Source: Paractinoplanes aksuensis (GTDB lineage: Bacteria; Actinomycetota; Actinomycetes; Mycobacteriales; Micromonosporaceae). From it: a stretch of 64,000 nt of DNA. A model generated the notes under the pieces. That model made no database searches, was not told where the DNA came from, and saw only the letters and a list, made by a program, of their open reading frames with translations. Within the stretch, counting starts at the first letter, position 1; every line of letters begins with the position of its first letter. Where the stretch lies: NCBI RefSeq assembly GCF_024137025.1, contig NZ_JAMYJR010000033.1:161354-225353 (forward strand), read 5' to 3'. The position numbers and the translations under genes were made by a program. This document shows positions 1-8,380 of this stretch, in pieces.

Positions 1-774
1 CAGTTCGTGCTTCACCACGTACGGGAGAAGCACTTCGGTCGGTCCCACGAAGAGCAGGTAGGTGAACGTGGCCGACAGGAACGTCCCCCACAGCCACACC
101 TGACCGCGCACGAACCGGAACCCGGCCCGCATCTCCCGCCAGATCGATTCCACCGGCCCGTCGTCGGCCGAGGCCGGCAACGAGACCCGGGTCATCGCCA
201 GCAGACAGGCCACGGACAGGGCGAACGTGGCCGCGTTGACCGCGAAGGCCCAGCCCGCGCCCCCGATCGCGATGATCGCGCCGGCCAGCATGGGCCCGAA
301 GATCTGCATGCCGGCCGGGCGCACGAACTGGTCGAGCGCGTTGGCCGCGACCAGGTGCTCGGCCGGCACGACCCGGGGCACGGTGGCGTCGAAGGACGGG
401 CCGAAGAACCCGGCCGCCGCGCCGTGCACCGCCGCGATGACCAGGATCGGCCACAGCGCGGTCAGCGACCCGGTCAGGGTCAGCACGGCCAGCGTGCTCA
501 TCGTGACCAGCCGTACCAGGTCGCTGGCGAGCATGACCTTGCGCGGGTCGAACCGGTCGCTGACCACGCCGCCGAACAGCAGCGTGACGACCTGGGGCAG
601 GCTGAGGGCGACGCCCACCGCCGACATGGCGGCGGGCGTCCCGTAGAGGTCGTAGACCTGCCAGGCCAGGGCGACGAGCAGCACCCCGTCGCCGACCAGG
701 GAGGCGCTCATCCCGGTCCACAGGAGCCGGAACTGGCGGTGCCGCAGCGGCGCCAGCGGACCGGGGAGCCTCAC
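1..774 (-). CDS. MFS transporter, C-terminus cut by window edge
   Basis: The reverse strand encodes the first 258 residues of a major facilitator superfamily transporter; the rest lies left of position 1. The protein begins VRLPGPLAPLRHRQFRLLW, the usual cytoplasmic N-terminus of the EntS/MFS_3-like exporter group. Alternating hydrophobic helices follow, with the loop-2/3 signature GGVVSDRFDPRKVM at residues ~70-85. The GTG start overlaps the stop codon of the upstream alpha-oxoamine synthase gene by 4 bp (GTGA), so the two are probably translationally coupled. Export of a small molecule, perhaps the product of that enzyme, is an inference from coupling. The substrate cannot be read from the sequence. 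Confidence 0.85.
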   Translation of the reverse strand, partial: MRLPGPLAPLRHRQFRLLWTGMSASLVGDGVLLVALAWQVYDLYGTPAAMSAVGVALSLPQVVTLLFGGVVSDRFDPRKVMLASDLVRLVTMSTLAVLTLTGSLTALWPILVIAAVHGAAAGFFGPSFDATVPRVVPAEHLVAANALDQFVRPAGMQIFGPMLAGAIIAIGGAGWAFAVNAATFALSVACLLAMTRVSLPASADDGPVESIWREMRAGFRFVRGQVWLWGTFLSATFTYLLFVGPTEVLLPYVVKHEL

Positions 775-2033
775 TCCGCGGCGCTGCGGAGCTTGCCGGC
801 CGCGGCCAGTTCGGTGATGACGGCGTTCAGCTCGTCGAGCTCCTCGTCCGAGTTGGCCGCGGTGACCTGGGCCCGGAAGCCGACCTGGTCGTGCGGCACC
901 AGCGGGTAGGCGGCCAGCGTGACGTAGATGCCGCGGTCCCACAGCAGCTTGCCGACGGCGTCGATGTCCTCGCCGGCGGCCAGCGGCAGCTCGATCACCG
1001 GGGTGTTGCCGGTGTTCGGGGTGAAGACGTTCAGGGCCCGCACGTGGTCGAGCACCTTCATGGTCTTGCGGTACAGGTCGGCGCGGATGTCGTCGCCACG
1101 CTTCTCGTTGAGGTCGAGGCCCGCGTTGACGGTGGCCAGCGAGGCGGTCGGGGCCGGGCCGGAGTACAGGTACGGCGGGGCCGACACCTTGAGGTGGTTC
1201 TTGAGCCAGGTCGGCAGGGCCAGGAAGGCCAGCAGCGACGAGTACGACTTGCTGAAGCCGCCGACGAGCACGACGTTGTCGTACGTCTCGCCGCTGTACT
1301 TGACGATGGCGTTGCCCTTGAGACCGTAGGGCGACTTCTCGTTGGCGCCGCGCTCGCCGATCACGCCGAAGCCGTGGGCGTCGTCGACGTAGAGCAGGGC
1401 GCCGTACTCGCGGGCGACGGCGGCGAACGCCTTCAGGTCGGGCGCGTTGCCGGTCATGCTGTTGACGCCGTCCATCGCCACGATCTTGGAGATGCCGGCC
1501 GGGGCCGCGGCCAGCAGCTCGCGCAGGTGCTCGTGGTCGTTGGCCCGGAAGCGCTGCACGGTGGCGCCCAGGCCCCGGGCGTACATGGAACCGTCGTAGA
1601 TGGTCTTGTGTGCCTGCGAGTCGAGGAAGACCATGCCCTTGCCGGCCAGGATCGGCAGCACGGACATGTGGATGTGCGTGATCGTCGGCAGGACCAGGGT
1701 GTCGGGCGCGTCGAGCAGCGCCGTCAGCTTCTCCTCGATCTGCGGGTAGAGCGCCGGGTTGCCGAGCAGGCGGGACCAGCTCGGGTGGGTGCCCCAGCGG
1801 GCGACCTCGGGGGCGATGGCGTCCATGATCTCGGGCTCCAGGTCGAAGCCGAGGTAGTTGCAGGAGGCGAAGTCGGCCAGCCAGTGGTCGCCGACCCGGA
1901 TGCGACGGCCGCGGACCTCTTCGATCGTGGCGTCGTACATCGGGTTGCCGCTGCGCAGGCGCTCCAGGTCGGCCCAGCGTCCGTCGCGCTTGACGAACTC
2001 GAGACCGGAACCTTCGAGGGGAGCGTGGTTCAT
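771..2033 (-). CDS. alpha-oxoamine synthase family PLP enzyme (AONS/KBL-like)
   Basis: A 420-residue fold-type I PLP enzyme of the alpha-oxoamine synthase family, which condenses an amino acid with an acyl thioester and releases CO2 and an aminoketone. Visible family features are the LDSQAHKTIYDG segment (cofactor-stacking His), YVDDAHGFGVIGERG (Asp contacting the pyridine nitrogen) and VGGFSKSYSS with the Schiff-base Lys. GGFSKSYSS differs from the GKALGG-type motif of biotin (BioF) and threonine (KBL) enzymes, so neither role is likely. There are no biotin genes nearby. It sits 17 bp after the GGDEF/EAL gene and overlaps the MFS gene by 4 bp. The ATG follows an AAAGGA stretch. The family call is firm; the substrate is unknown. 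Confidence 0.85.
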   Translation of the reverse strand: MNHAPLEGSGLEFVKRDGRWADLERLRSGNPMYDATIEEVRGRRIRVGDHWLADFASCNYLGFDLEPEIMDAIAPEVARWGTHPSWSRLLGNPALYPQIEEKLTALLDAPDTLVLPTITHIHMSVLPILAGKGMVFLDSQAHKTIYDGSMYARGLGATVQRFRANDHEHLRELLAAAPAGISKIVAMDGVNSMTGNAPDLKAFAAVAREYGALLYVDDAHGFGVIGERGANEKSPYGLKGNAIVKYSGETYDNVVLVGGFSKSYSSLLAFLALPTWLKNHLKVSAPPYLYSGPAPTASLATVNAGLDLNEKRGDDIRADLYRKTMKVLDHVRALNVFTPNTGNTPVIELPLAAGEDIDAVGKLLWDRGIYVTLAAYPLVPHDQVGFRAQVTAANSDEELDELNAVITELAAAGKLRSAAE

Positions 2034-2050
2034 GGGGGGTGGGGTTCCTT

Positions 2051-5000
2051 TCAGTGGGGGGAGACGGCGGAGCTCTGCGTGCGCAGGTACTCCAGGAATT
2101 CGTCGGAGGTGACCGGCTTGCTGAACAGGTAGCCCTGCCCGTACGAGCAGCCCATCTCGGCCAGGGCCGTGCGGTGCCCGTCGAGCTCGATGCCCTCGGC
2201 CACCACGGCCAGTTCGAGGGTGCGGGCGAGGCTGACGATGGTCTCGACCAGGGCCATCTGCTGCGGGTTGTGCAGGATGTCGTCGATGAAGGACTTGTCG
2301 ATCTTGAGGACGTCGACCGGCATGTTGCTCAGGTAGCTGAGCGACGAGTAGCCGGTGCCGAAGTCGTCGATGGCGATCCGGACGCCCATGGCCCGCAGCT
2401 CGCGCAGGTCGGCCCACACCTGGTCGGCGTCGTGCAGCACCAGGCTCTCGGTGACCTCGAGCAGCAGCCAGCGCGGGTCGGCGCCGGTCTCGGACAGCAC
2501 CTCGCGCACCTCGTCGACGAAGCCGGGCGTCCGGAACTGCCGGGCCGAGACGTTCACGCTGACGTACCGCATGGGACGGCCGGCCTCGGTCGTGCGCCAG
2601 TGGGCGAAGGTGGTCAGCGCCTCGCGCAGCACCCAGCCGCCGATCGCCACGACCGAGCCGTTCTCCTCGGAGAGCTCGATGAACTCGTTCGGGCCGAGCA
2701 GGCCGCGGACCGGGTGCTGCCAGCGCACCAGGGCCTCGAGCCCGGCCACGTCGCCGGTGGGCAGGTCGATGATGGGCTGGAACCGCAGGCGCATCTGGCC
2801 GCCGGCCACCGCCTCGTTGAGCGCCGAGCGCATCTCGAGCCGGCGCAGCATCGCCTCGTGCATCTCGTCCTGGTAGCGCTGCCAGGTGTTCTTGCCCTCG
2901 GTCTTGGCGCCGTACATGGCCACGTCGGCCCGGCGCAGCAGCTCGCTGATGCCGGCCGCCTCGGTGCTGGTGGCCACGCCGACGCTGGCCGCGCCGTGGA
3001 TCTGGTGGGTGGCGCCGGTGGCGTCGACGACCTCGATCGGCTCGGCCAGGGCGGCCACGATACGGTCGGCCACCCGTTCGACCTCGCCGGTGTCGGCGAT
3101 GAGGTCGATCAGCACGGCGAACTCGTCCCCGCCGGTGCGGGCCACGGTGGCCAGCGGGCCGGCCAGGTCGGTGATGCGGCGGCCCACGGTGGTCAGCAAC
3201 TGGTCGCCCGCGGCGTGACCGAGGGTGTCGTTGACCTCCTTGAAGTCGTCCAGGTCGACGAACAGGACGCCGACCTCGTGCCGGCCGTCGACGGCGAAGG
3301 TGGCCGCGCTCTCGAGCCGGTTCTGGAAGAAGGCACGGTTGGCCAGGCCGGTCAGCGCGTCGTGGTACGCCTGGTGGGCCAGGTCGTTCTCGAGGCGGCG
3401 GCGCTCGGTGACGTCGCGGATGGTGACCACGAGCCCGTTCACGGCCGGCTCGTCCCGCAGGTCGCGGCACGTGCACTCCACCTGCAGCAGCAGGTCGTCA
3501 CCCGAGACGGCGGTCAGGTCGACCCCGTCGCGCGGCCCACGGCCGCTGCGCACCTGGTCGAGCAGGTCGCGCAGCTCGGCGTGGTCGGTGCCGGCGATCA
3601 GGCGCGACAGCGGCATGCCGACGAGGTCGGTGCGGCCGAACACGGGCAGCGCGGACGGGCTGGCGTAGCGGATGGTCTCGTCGTCGCCGACGATCAGGAT
3701 CACGTCGGAGGCGCTCTGGATCAGCGCGCGGAAGTAGTCCTCGCTGCTGCGCCGGTTCACCTCGTCGGTCAGGGTTATGCGTTCGACGGCCATGGTGGCC
3801 TGGGCCATCAGCGCCTCGAAGGACGGCTCGAGCGCAGTCAGCACCTCTTCGCTCGCGGCCAGGAAGACCTGGTTGTGGCGCAGCGGCCCGTTGCGGGTGC
3901 GCCCGGCCGACACCGCCTCGGCACACAGCGCCCACTCGAACCCGTCGAGCTCGGCGGTCAGGTCGGCCGGCAGGCCGGCCACCCGTACGCGGGAGGTGGA
4001 CATGAGCCCGGTGACGGCGCCCGGCTCGGCGTCGGAGCCGCGCATGACCCAGCGGTGATCCTCGCCGGTCGGCACGATCGAGGTGACGGCCTGGGTCAGC
4101 GCTGCCCCGGCCTGGTCGACACTGCTCGCGGCGACCAGGTCGGCGCCGGTGATGCGCAACGTGCGCTCGCGGGCCGCGGTGTCGCGCTGCAGCTGCATGA
4201 GCCCGGCCACCCGGGCCATGACCAGCAGGAACATGATGCCGGAAGCGGACGCGATCATCGGCGCGTCGGTGACGCCCTGGTTCAGGTCCTCGATCAGCAG
4301 CACGGCCGGGGCGATCAGGGCGGCCACCGACATCAGGGCCAGGCGACGGCCACCGGTCAGGCTCTGCGCGATCTGCTCGCTCGTCGTCAGCTGACGCATC
4401 GACGGGTGCAGGGCGGACAGCGCGGTGGCGGTGTAGAACAGCACCCATCCGGCGTCGACCGGGCCACCCACCTGCCAGGTGCCGTCGAGCTGGCGCAGGC
4501 CGTAGAGGACGTCGGTGATCAGCAGGCTGCCGACCCCGGCCACGAGCACATGCAGCGCGACCGGCTTGCGGCCACCCGCGGTGAGCAGGCGGGCCAGCAT
4601 GGCCAGGGCGAGGACGTCACCCAGGGGGTAGCCGGACGAGACGGCCTTCTCGACGAAACCGAGGTCGGTGTCCCGCACGTACGGCGAGATCAGGAACACC
4701 CACGAGAGCAGGCCGAGACCGGCGGTGGGCACGAGCGCGTCGAGCAGCGCGGCCCGGTTGCCGGCCCCCGAACGGGACCGGATGAAGATCAGCAGCGCCC
4801 CGGCCAGCATCGGGTAGACCAGCAGGTAGAACAGATCGGCCAGCGACGGGAACGGGTTGGCGATGTGCATGAAGTCGGTCAGCACGTTGTACGCCGTGTC
4901 GCCGAGCGTGAAGCTGACCAGCACCGCCGACAGCAGGTACCAGGGCAGGCGCTTGGCCGGCCGGTGCACCCGCACCCCGACCAGCACCGCCGCCGCCGCG

Positions 5001-5113
5001 GAGAGCCCGATCGTCGCCCACGAGTACATGCTGTACTGCGGGAACGAATAGAAAACGACCGTCAGCGCGGCTATCCACGCGCCGAAGCACGCTTGCATGC
5101 GGGGGGCCGACAT
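2051..5113 (-). CDS. membrane PAS-GGDEF-EAL cyclic di-GMP enzyme
   Basis: About 1020 residues. The N-terminal ~280 residues hold eight or more membrane helices. A PAS domain (~470-560) is followed by GGDEF (~575-745) and EAL (~765-1010). The cyclase site ARTGGDEFAV is intact. The RxxD inhibitory site expected five residues before GGDEF is absent (GPLA there), so product inhibition is unlikely. The phosphodiesterase domain keeps EALVRW, NVSARQF, EVTES, DDFGTGYSS, KIDKSF and AEGIE, so both activities look possible. I chose the ATG at 5113, preceded by GGAG at five bases; a GTG at 5161 would add 16 residues. Upstream is the zinc-ribbon membrane protein, downstream the alpha-oxoamine synthase, all on one strand. 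Confidence 0.9.
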   Translation of the reverse strand: MSAPRMQACFGAWIAALTVVFYSFPQYSMYSWATIGLSAAAAVLVGVRVHRPAKRLPWYLLSAVLVSFTLGDTAYNVLTDFMHIANPFPSLADLFYLLVYPMLAGALLIFIRSRSGAGNRAALLDALVPTAGLGLLSWVFLISPYVRDTDLGFVEKAVSSGYPLGDVLALAMLARLLTAGGRKPVALHVLVAGVGSLLITDVLYGLRQLDGTWQVGGPVDAGWVLFYTATALSALHPSMRQLTTSEQIAQSLTGGRRLALMSVAALIAPAVLLIEDLNQGVTDAPMIASASGIMFLLVMARVAGLMQLQRDTAARERTLRITGADLVAASSVDQAGAALTQAVTSIVPTGEDHRWVMRGSDAEPGAVTGLMSTSRVRVAGLPADLTAELDGFEWALCAEAVSAGRTRNGPLRHNQVFLAASEEVLTALEPSFEALMAQATMAVERITLTDEVNRRSSEDYFRALIQSASDVILIVGDDETIRYASPSALPVFGRTDLVGMPLSRLIAGTDHAELRDLLDQVRSGRGPRDGVDLTAVSGDDLLLQVECTCRDLRDEPAVNGLVVTIRDVTERRRLENDLAHQAYHDALTGLANRAFFQNRLESAATFAVDGRHEVGVLFVDLDDFKEVNDTLGHAAGDQLLTTVGRRITDLAGPLATVARTGGDEFAVLIDLIADTGEVERVADRIVAALAEPIEVVDATGATHQIHGAASVGVATSTEAAGISELLRRADVAMYGAKTEGKNTWQRYQDEMHEAMLRRLEMRSALNEAVAGGQMRLRFQPIIDLPTGDVAGLEALVRWQHPVRGLLGPNEFIELSEENGSVVAIGGWVLREALTTFAHWRTTEAGRPMRYVSVNVSARQFRTPGFVDEVREVLSETGADPRWLLLEVTESLVLHDADQVWADLRELRAMGVRIAIDDFGTGYSSLSYLSNMPVDVLKIDKSFIDDILHNPQQMALVETIVSLARTLELAVVAEGIELDGHRTALAEMGCSYGQGYLFSKPVTSDEFLEYLRTQSSAVSPH

Positions 5114-5189
5114 CCGTGCTCCGATCTGACCCAGGGACGAGTGAGCCCCCCTGATCGGCACCCCGATGCGAAGCTGAAGAAAAGCTGAG

Positions 5190-6872
5190 TCAGGTCATCC
5201 GGTGAAGCGCGGCACGCATCCGGTCGAGGTCGCGGCGGCGGCGCTCGAGCGTGGTCGCGAGCAGCACGAGCAGCAGGCCGGCCACGGCGAGCGGGATCCA
5301 GCGCGGGATCAGGTCCCAGACCTGGGCCAGCTCGTACGCGGCCTGCCCGGCCAGCACCCCGCCGCCGATGATCACGGGCGCTCGCAGCCGGGCCGGCACC
5401 CCGGCCGCCACGATGACCACCGCCGTTGCGCCGAGCACCAGGCGGCGCAGGTACTGGTCGTCGCCGGTCAGGATCACGAACAGGTGCGGCAGCAGGCCGA
5501 CCAGCAGCGCCGGACCGTAGACGACCCAGCTGGAGCGGCCCTTCCCGAGCACGAAGCCGGCCGCGAGCAGGGCGGCGTCGAGCACGAGGACGGTCCACCA
5601 GGGCAGCCCGAAGCCGGCCGGCACGGCCAGGGCCAGCACGGCCGCCCCGCCCAGCGCGGCCATCCGCCACCACGCGGCCGGGACCAGCAGCACCGAGGCC
5701 GCGGCGACCAGGGCCACGGTCGCCGGCAGTTCCCAGGTGAAGGGGCCGGCCACGGTCGGGTCGAGCGCCCGCACCCCGGCCCCGACCGCCAGCACGAAGG
5801 CCACCAGGCCGGGCGCGGCGGCCACGGCGATCGCGCCGTACCGGCCGTAGAAGCGGCCCACCCCGGCCAGCACGAGGGCGACCACGGCCACGGTCAGCAG
5901 GGCGTCCCCGTCGATGATCAGGTGGGCCACCCGGCTCGCGGCGACCCCGGCCGCGGCCACCAGCAGGCTGTCGCCGACCTGACCGGCCCCGAGCAGGCGG
6001 GTCGCGACCACCACGACCCCGGCCGTGATCAGCAGAGCCCCGCCGGACGTGGCGGCGTCGCCCGTCTCTTGCGTCGTGAACAGGCCGAGCAGCGCCCAGA
6101 CGCCGGACACCATGACCGCCAGACCGCCGGCCACCCCGCCGGCCAGCCGCAGGCCACCGCGCAGCAGGGCCACCACGACGACGTCGAGACCGGCCACCGC
6201 GGCGAAGGTCAGGGCCCAGCCGGCGGCGTCGGGGTCGACCGGGACCATCAACATCGGGAGCACCGGCTGGGCGATCACCAGGGCCGCGTACCGGGGGCCG
6301 GTCAGGCCGGTGACGTGCTCGTAGCCCGCGGCCAGGGCGGCGGTCACGGCGAAGACGGCGCTGGCGTACCCCCAGCCGTTGGTCGCGGCCACGCCGAACA
6401 GGTTCACGTGCCAGGCCGCGTACCCGTCGAGCAGCACCAGCAGCAGACCCACCGCGGCGAAGGTCTCGGCGGTGGCCCGCAGGTTGCGCCGCAAGGCGAC
6501 GAGCGGCGCGGCCAGCGCGAGACCGGTGAAGGCGGCCAGCACGACGGCCCGTCCGCCCAGGCCGAACTGGGCCCAGGCCACCGCGGCGAAGACGATCGCG
6601 GCCACGCCCAGCAACAGCCCGCCCAGTGCGAACAGCACGTTCTGGGCCGCCTTGGAGGAGACTTCCGGCCGGGGCGCGCCCAGGGACGCCTGGACCCGGG
6701 CCGCCGCGGCCTGCCGGCGGTTCCACACCTCCCGCAGCCGATGGTTCAGTCGGGCGATCTCGGCGTCGGCCGTGACCACCTCGATCGCGTCGGCGTCGGG
6801 GCCGCGCCCGCAGGACGGGCAGCCGGTGTCCGACGAGGCGGCAGTTCCGCAGGCCGGGCAGGGATACGTCAT
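5190..6872 (-). CDS. zinc-ribbon multi-pass membrane protein (SCO7613 C-terminal-like)
   Basis: A 560-residue protein that opens with a CPACG...CPSCG zinc ribbon (residues ~4-23), continues with a short helical linker, and then has about 14-16 closely packed hydrophobic helices to the C-terminus. This layout matches the actinobacterial group named SCO7613 C-terminal domain-containing membrane proteins, whose function is unknown; this copy is shorter than many. The ATG at 6872 precedes the zinc ribbon directly and has AAGGA upstream; a start further upstream would only add a non-conserved tail. It is the first gene of the leftward unit leading to the GGDEF/EAL enzyme, 76 bp away. Confidence 0.75.
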   Translation of the reverse strand: MTYPCPACGTAASSDTGCPSCGRGPDADAIEVVTADAEIARLNHRLREVWNRRQAAAARVQASLGAPRPEVSSKAAQNVLFALGGLLLGVAAIVFAAVAWAQFGLGGRAVVLAAFTGLALAAPLVALRRNLRATAETFAAVGLLLVLLDGYAAWHVNLFGVAATNGWGYASAVFAVTAALAAGYEHVTGLTGPRYAALVIAQPVLPMLMVPVDPDAAGWALTFAAVAGLDVVVVALLRGGLRLAGGVAGGLAVMVSGVWALLGLFTTQETGDAATSGGALLITAGVVVVATRLLGAGQVGDSLLVAAAGVAASRVAHLIIDGDALLTVAVVALVLAGVGRFYGRYGAIAVAAAPGLVAFVLAVGAGVRALDPTVAGPFTWELPATVALVAAASVLLVPAAWWRMAALGGAAVLALAVPAGFGLPWWTVLVLDAALLAAGFVLGKGRSSWVVYGPALLVGLLPHLFVILTGDDQYLRRLVLGATAVVIVAAGVPARLRAPVIIGGGVLAGQAAYELAQVWDLIPRWIPLAVAGLLLVLLATTLERRRRDLDRMRAALHRMT

Positions 6873-6965
6873 GACGCTGATCCTTGTCGCCGCCGGGGCG
6901 GAGCGGGTGAGCACGCGTACTCATCGGGGCTGAGTCTCTTGACGCGACTGGCATAGTGCTCGTCG

Positions 6966-7187
6966 ATGATCCAGACCAAGGGTCTGACGAAGAGGTACGG
7001 AAAGACCGACTCCGTCCGCGACGTCACGTTCACCGCTGCCCCGGGCCGGGTCACCGGCGACTTGCCGTTCACGACGTTCATGAGCGCGGCCGGCGGCAAC
7101 CCGGAGGGACTGCTGCTCTTCTCGGGCTACGCGCTGGTCGCGCTGGGCGTGGCGGCCTGGTTCATCCGCCGGGACCTCACCGACTAG
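6966..7187 (+). pseudogene. ABC transporter relic: ATPase N-terminus fused to permease C-terminus
   Basis: This 73-codon frame joins two unrelated pieces. Residues 1-31 (MIQTKGLTKRYGKTDSVRDV, ending GRVTG) are the canonical start of a drug/ABC-2 type ATPase up to the residue before the Walker A motif. From residue 32 (DLPFTTFMSAAGGN) the sequence is the last transmembrane helix and basic tail (RRDLTD) of an ABC-2 permease. The P-loop, Q-loop, signature and Walker B are all missing. An internal deletion of about 1.5 kb or more that removed the ATPase body, the intergenic region and most of the permease explains this simply. The frame stays open across the junction. No ATPase activity is possible; a one-helix peptide might still be made. 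Confidence 0.8.
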
Positions 7188-7201
7188 TGACCCGGGTCAC
7201 T
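7186..7201. promoter_or_regulatory. 16-bp perfect palindrome upstream of the oxidoreductase
   Basis: AGTGACCCGGGTCACT is a perfect 16-bp palindrome that begins inside the stop codon of the ABC relic and ends four bases before the putative ECF41 -35 element, which itself repeats the GGTCAC half-site. It may be a dimeric repressor operator. No regulator is identified. Confidence 0.4.
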
Positions 7202-7204
7202 CGG

Positions 7205-7232
7205 GGTCACAGTCGTCGCCGCCGGTCCCGTC
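7205..7232 (+). promoter_or_regulatory. putative ECF41-type promoter
   Basis: GGTCACA (7205-7211) and CGTC (7229-7232) are separated by 17 bp. The published ECF41 consensus is TGTCACA plus CGTC, so this is a one-mismatch match. The -10 ends eight bases before the ATG of the oxidoreductase, implying a leaderless or nearly leaderless transcript. As the sigma factor is the second gene of the unit, this would be autoregulation. Confidence 0.65.
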
Positions 7233-7240
7233 CCGCGGGC

Positions 7241-8380
7241 ATGACTGACATCGTGATCCTCGGGGCGGGCTACGCGGGACTGGCCGCGGCGAGCAACCTG
7301 GCCGGTCGGGTCCGGCGGCGGGACGACGTACGCCTGACCCTGGTCAACCCGGACGGCCGGTTCACCGAACGGCTGCGGCTGCACTCGACCGGCGCCGGCC
7401 GGGCCACCGCCGACCTGCGCCTGCCCGACCTGCTGGCCGGCACCGGCGTCCACCTCGAGTACGGGTGGGTGACCGCGGTCGACGCGGACGCCCGCACGGT
7501 ACGCCTCGACGACGCTCGTGAGCTGCGGTTCGACACGCTCGTGTATGCCCTGGGCAGCACCGCCGACACGGCGTCGGTGCCGGGCGCGGCCGAGCACGCC
7601 TTCACGATCGACAGCCGCCAGCACGCCGAAGCCCTCGCTGCCCGCCTCCCCACCGGCGGCTCTGTGCTGATCTGCGGCAGCGGGCTGACCGGGGTCGAGG
7701 CCGCGGCCGAGATCGCCGAGCGGCACCCCGGGCTCACCGTCCGCCTCGTCGGCCGGGACGCGCCCGGATCCGGGATGACGGCCAAGGCGCAGGCTCACGT
7801 GACCGCGGCCCTGCGCCGGCTCCGGGTCGGCGTGCGGATCGGCGAGATCAGGAAGGTACTGCCGGGCGCGGTCGAAATGTCTGATTCTCGGCTCGAAGCC
7901 GACCTCGTCGTCTGGACGGCCGGCACCCGGGTCGCGCCCCTGGCCCCGGCCCTCACCGTCGACGAGCGCGGGCGCATCGTCACCGACCCCAGCCTGCGGT
8001 CCATTTCCCATCCACACGTGTACGCCGTCGGCGACGCGGCCGCCGTACGCCAGAAATTCGGTCTTCTGCACGGCACCTGCCAGAGCGGCATGCCGACCGG
8101 AGTGCACGCCGCCGCGTCGATCGCCCGCCGGCTCGACGGCAAACCGCCGCGGCCGTTCCGCTTCGGCTACTACCACCGACCGGTCAGCCTGGGCCGGGGC
8201 GACGCCGTCGTCCAGTTCACCCGGCCCGACGACAGCCCTCGCCGCGCGTGCCTGACCGGCCGGGCCGCCGTCTGGTACAAGGAGACGGTGACCGCCTCCC
8301 CGTGGCCGACCTACGCCCGCATGCTCAAGGTCCCGTCGCTGGCCTCCTGGTGGCCGCGCGGCGGCCGGTACACGCGATGA
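7241..8380 (+). CDS. FAD-dependent NAD(P) oxidoreductase (NDH-2-like)
   Basis: A 379-residue two-dinucleotide-binding flavoprotein. The FAD site is VILGAGYAGLAAASNL at residues 4-19; the NAD(P) site VLICGSGLTGVEAAAEI is at ~145-161; the second FAD contact HVYAVGDAAAV is at ~264-274. No redox-active CxxxxC pair is visible, so it belongs with the NDH-2/FSP1-like group rather than the disulfide reductases. Its stop overlaps the ATG of the sigma factor (ATGA), so the pair is co-translated. ECF41 genes usually sit beside a carboxymuconolactone decarboxylase, oxidoreductase or epimerase; this fits the oxidoreductase class. The physiological electron acceptor is unknown. Confidence 0.88.
   Translation: MTDIVILGAGYAGLAAASNLAGRVRRRDDVRLTLVNPDGRFTERLRLHSTGAGRATADLRLPDLLAGTGVHLEYGWVTAVDADARTVRLDDARELRFDTLVYALGSTADTASVPGAAEHAFTIDSRQHAEALAARLPTGGSVLICGSGLTGVEAAAEIAERHPGLTVRLVGRDAPGSGMTAKAQAHVTAALRRLRVGVRIGEIRKVLPGAVEMSDSRLEADLVVWTAGTRVAPLAPALTVDERGRIVTDPSLRSISHPHVYAVGDAAAVRQKFGLLHGTCQSGMPTGVHAAASIARRLDGKPPRPFRFGYYHRPVSLGRGDAVVQFTRPDDSPRRACLTGRAAVWYKETVTASPWPTYARMLKVPSLASWWPRGGRYTR

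Noticed and set aside
771..2033. Biotin synthesis gene bioF or threonine catabolism gene kbl
   Set aside because: The active-site segment GGFSKSYSS and the neighbours (c-di-GMP enzyme, exporter) do not fit either pathway.
2039..5188. A >1000-codon open frame on the strand opposite the GGDEF/EAL gene
   Set aside because: Long antisense frames are expected at this GC content. The translation is His/Gly/Gln/Arg-rich with no domain, whereas the reverse strand has PAS, GGDEF and EAL motifs.
6966..7187. A genuine small ABC ATPase
   Set aside because: Walker A, signature and Walker B are all absent, and the second half is a permease C-terminus.
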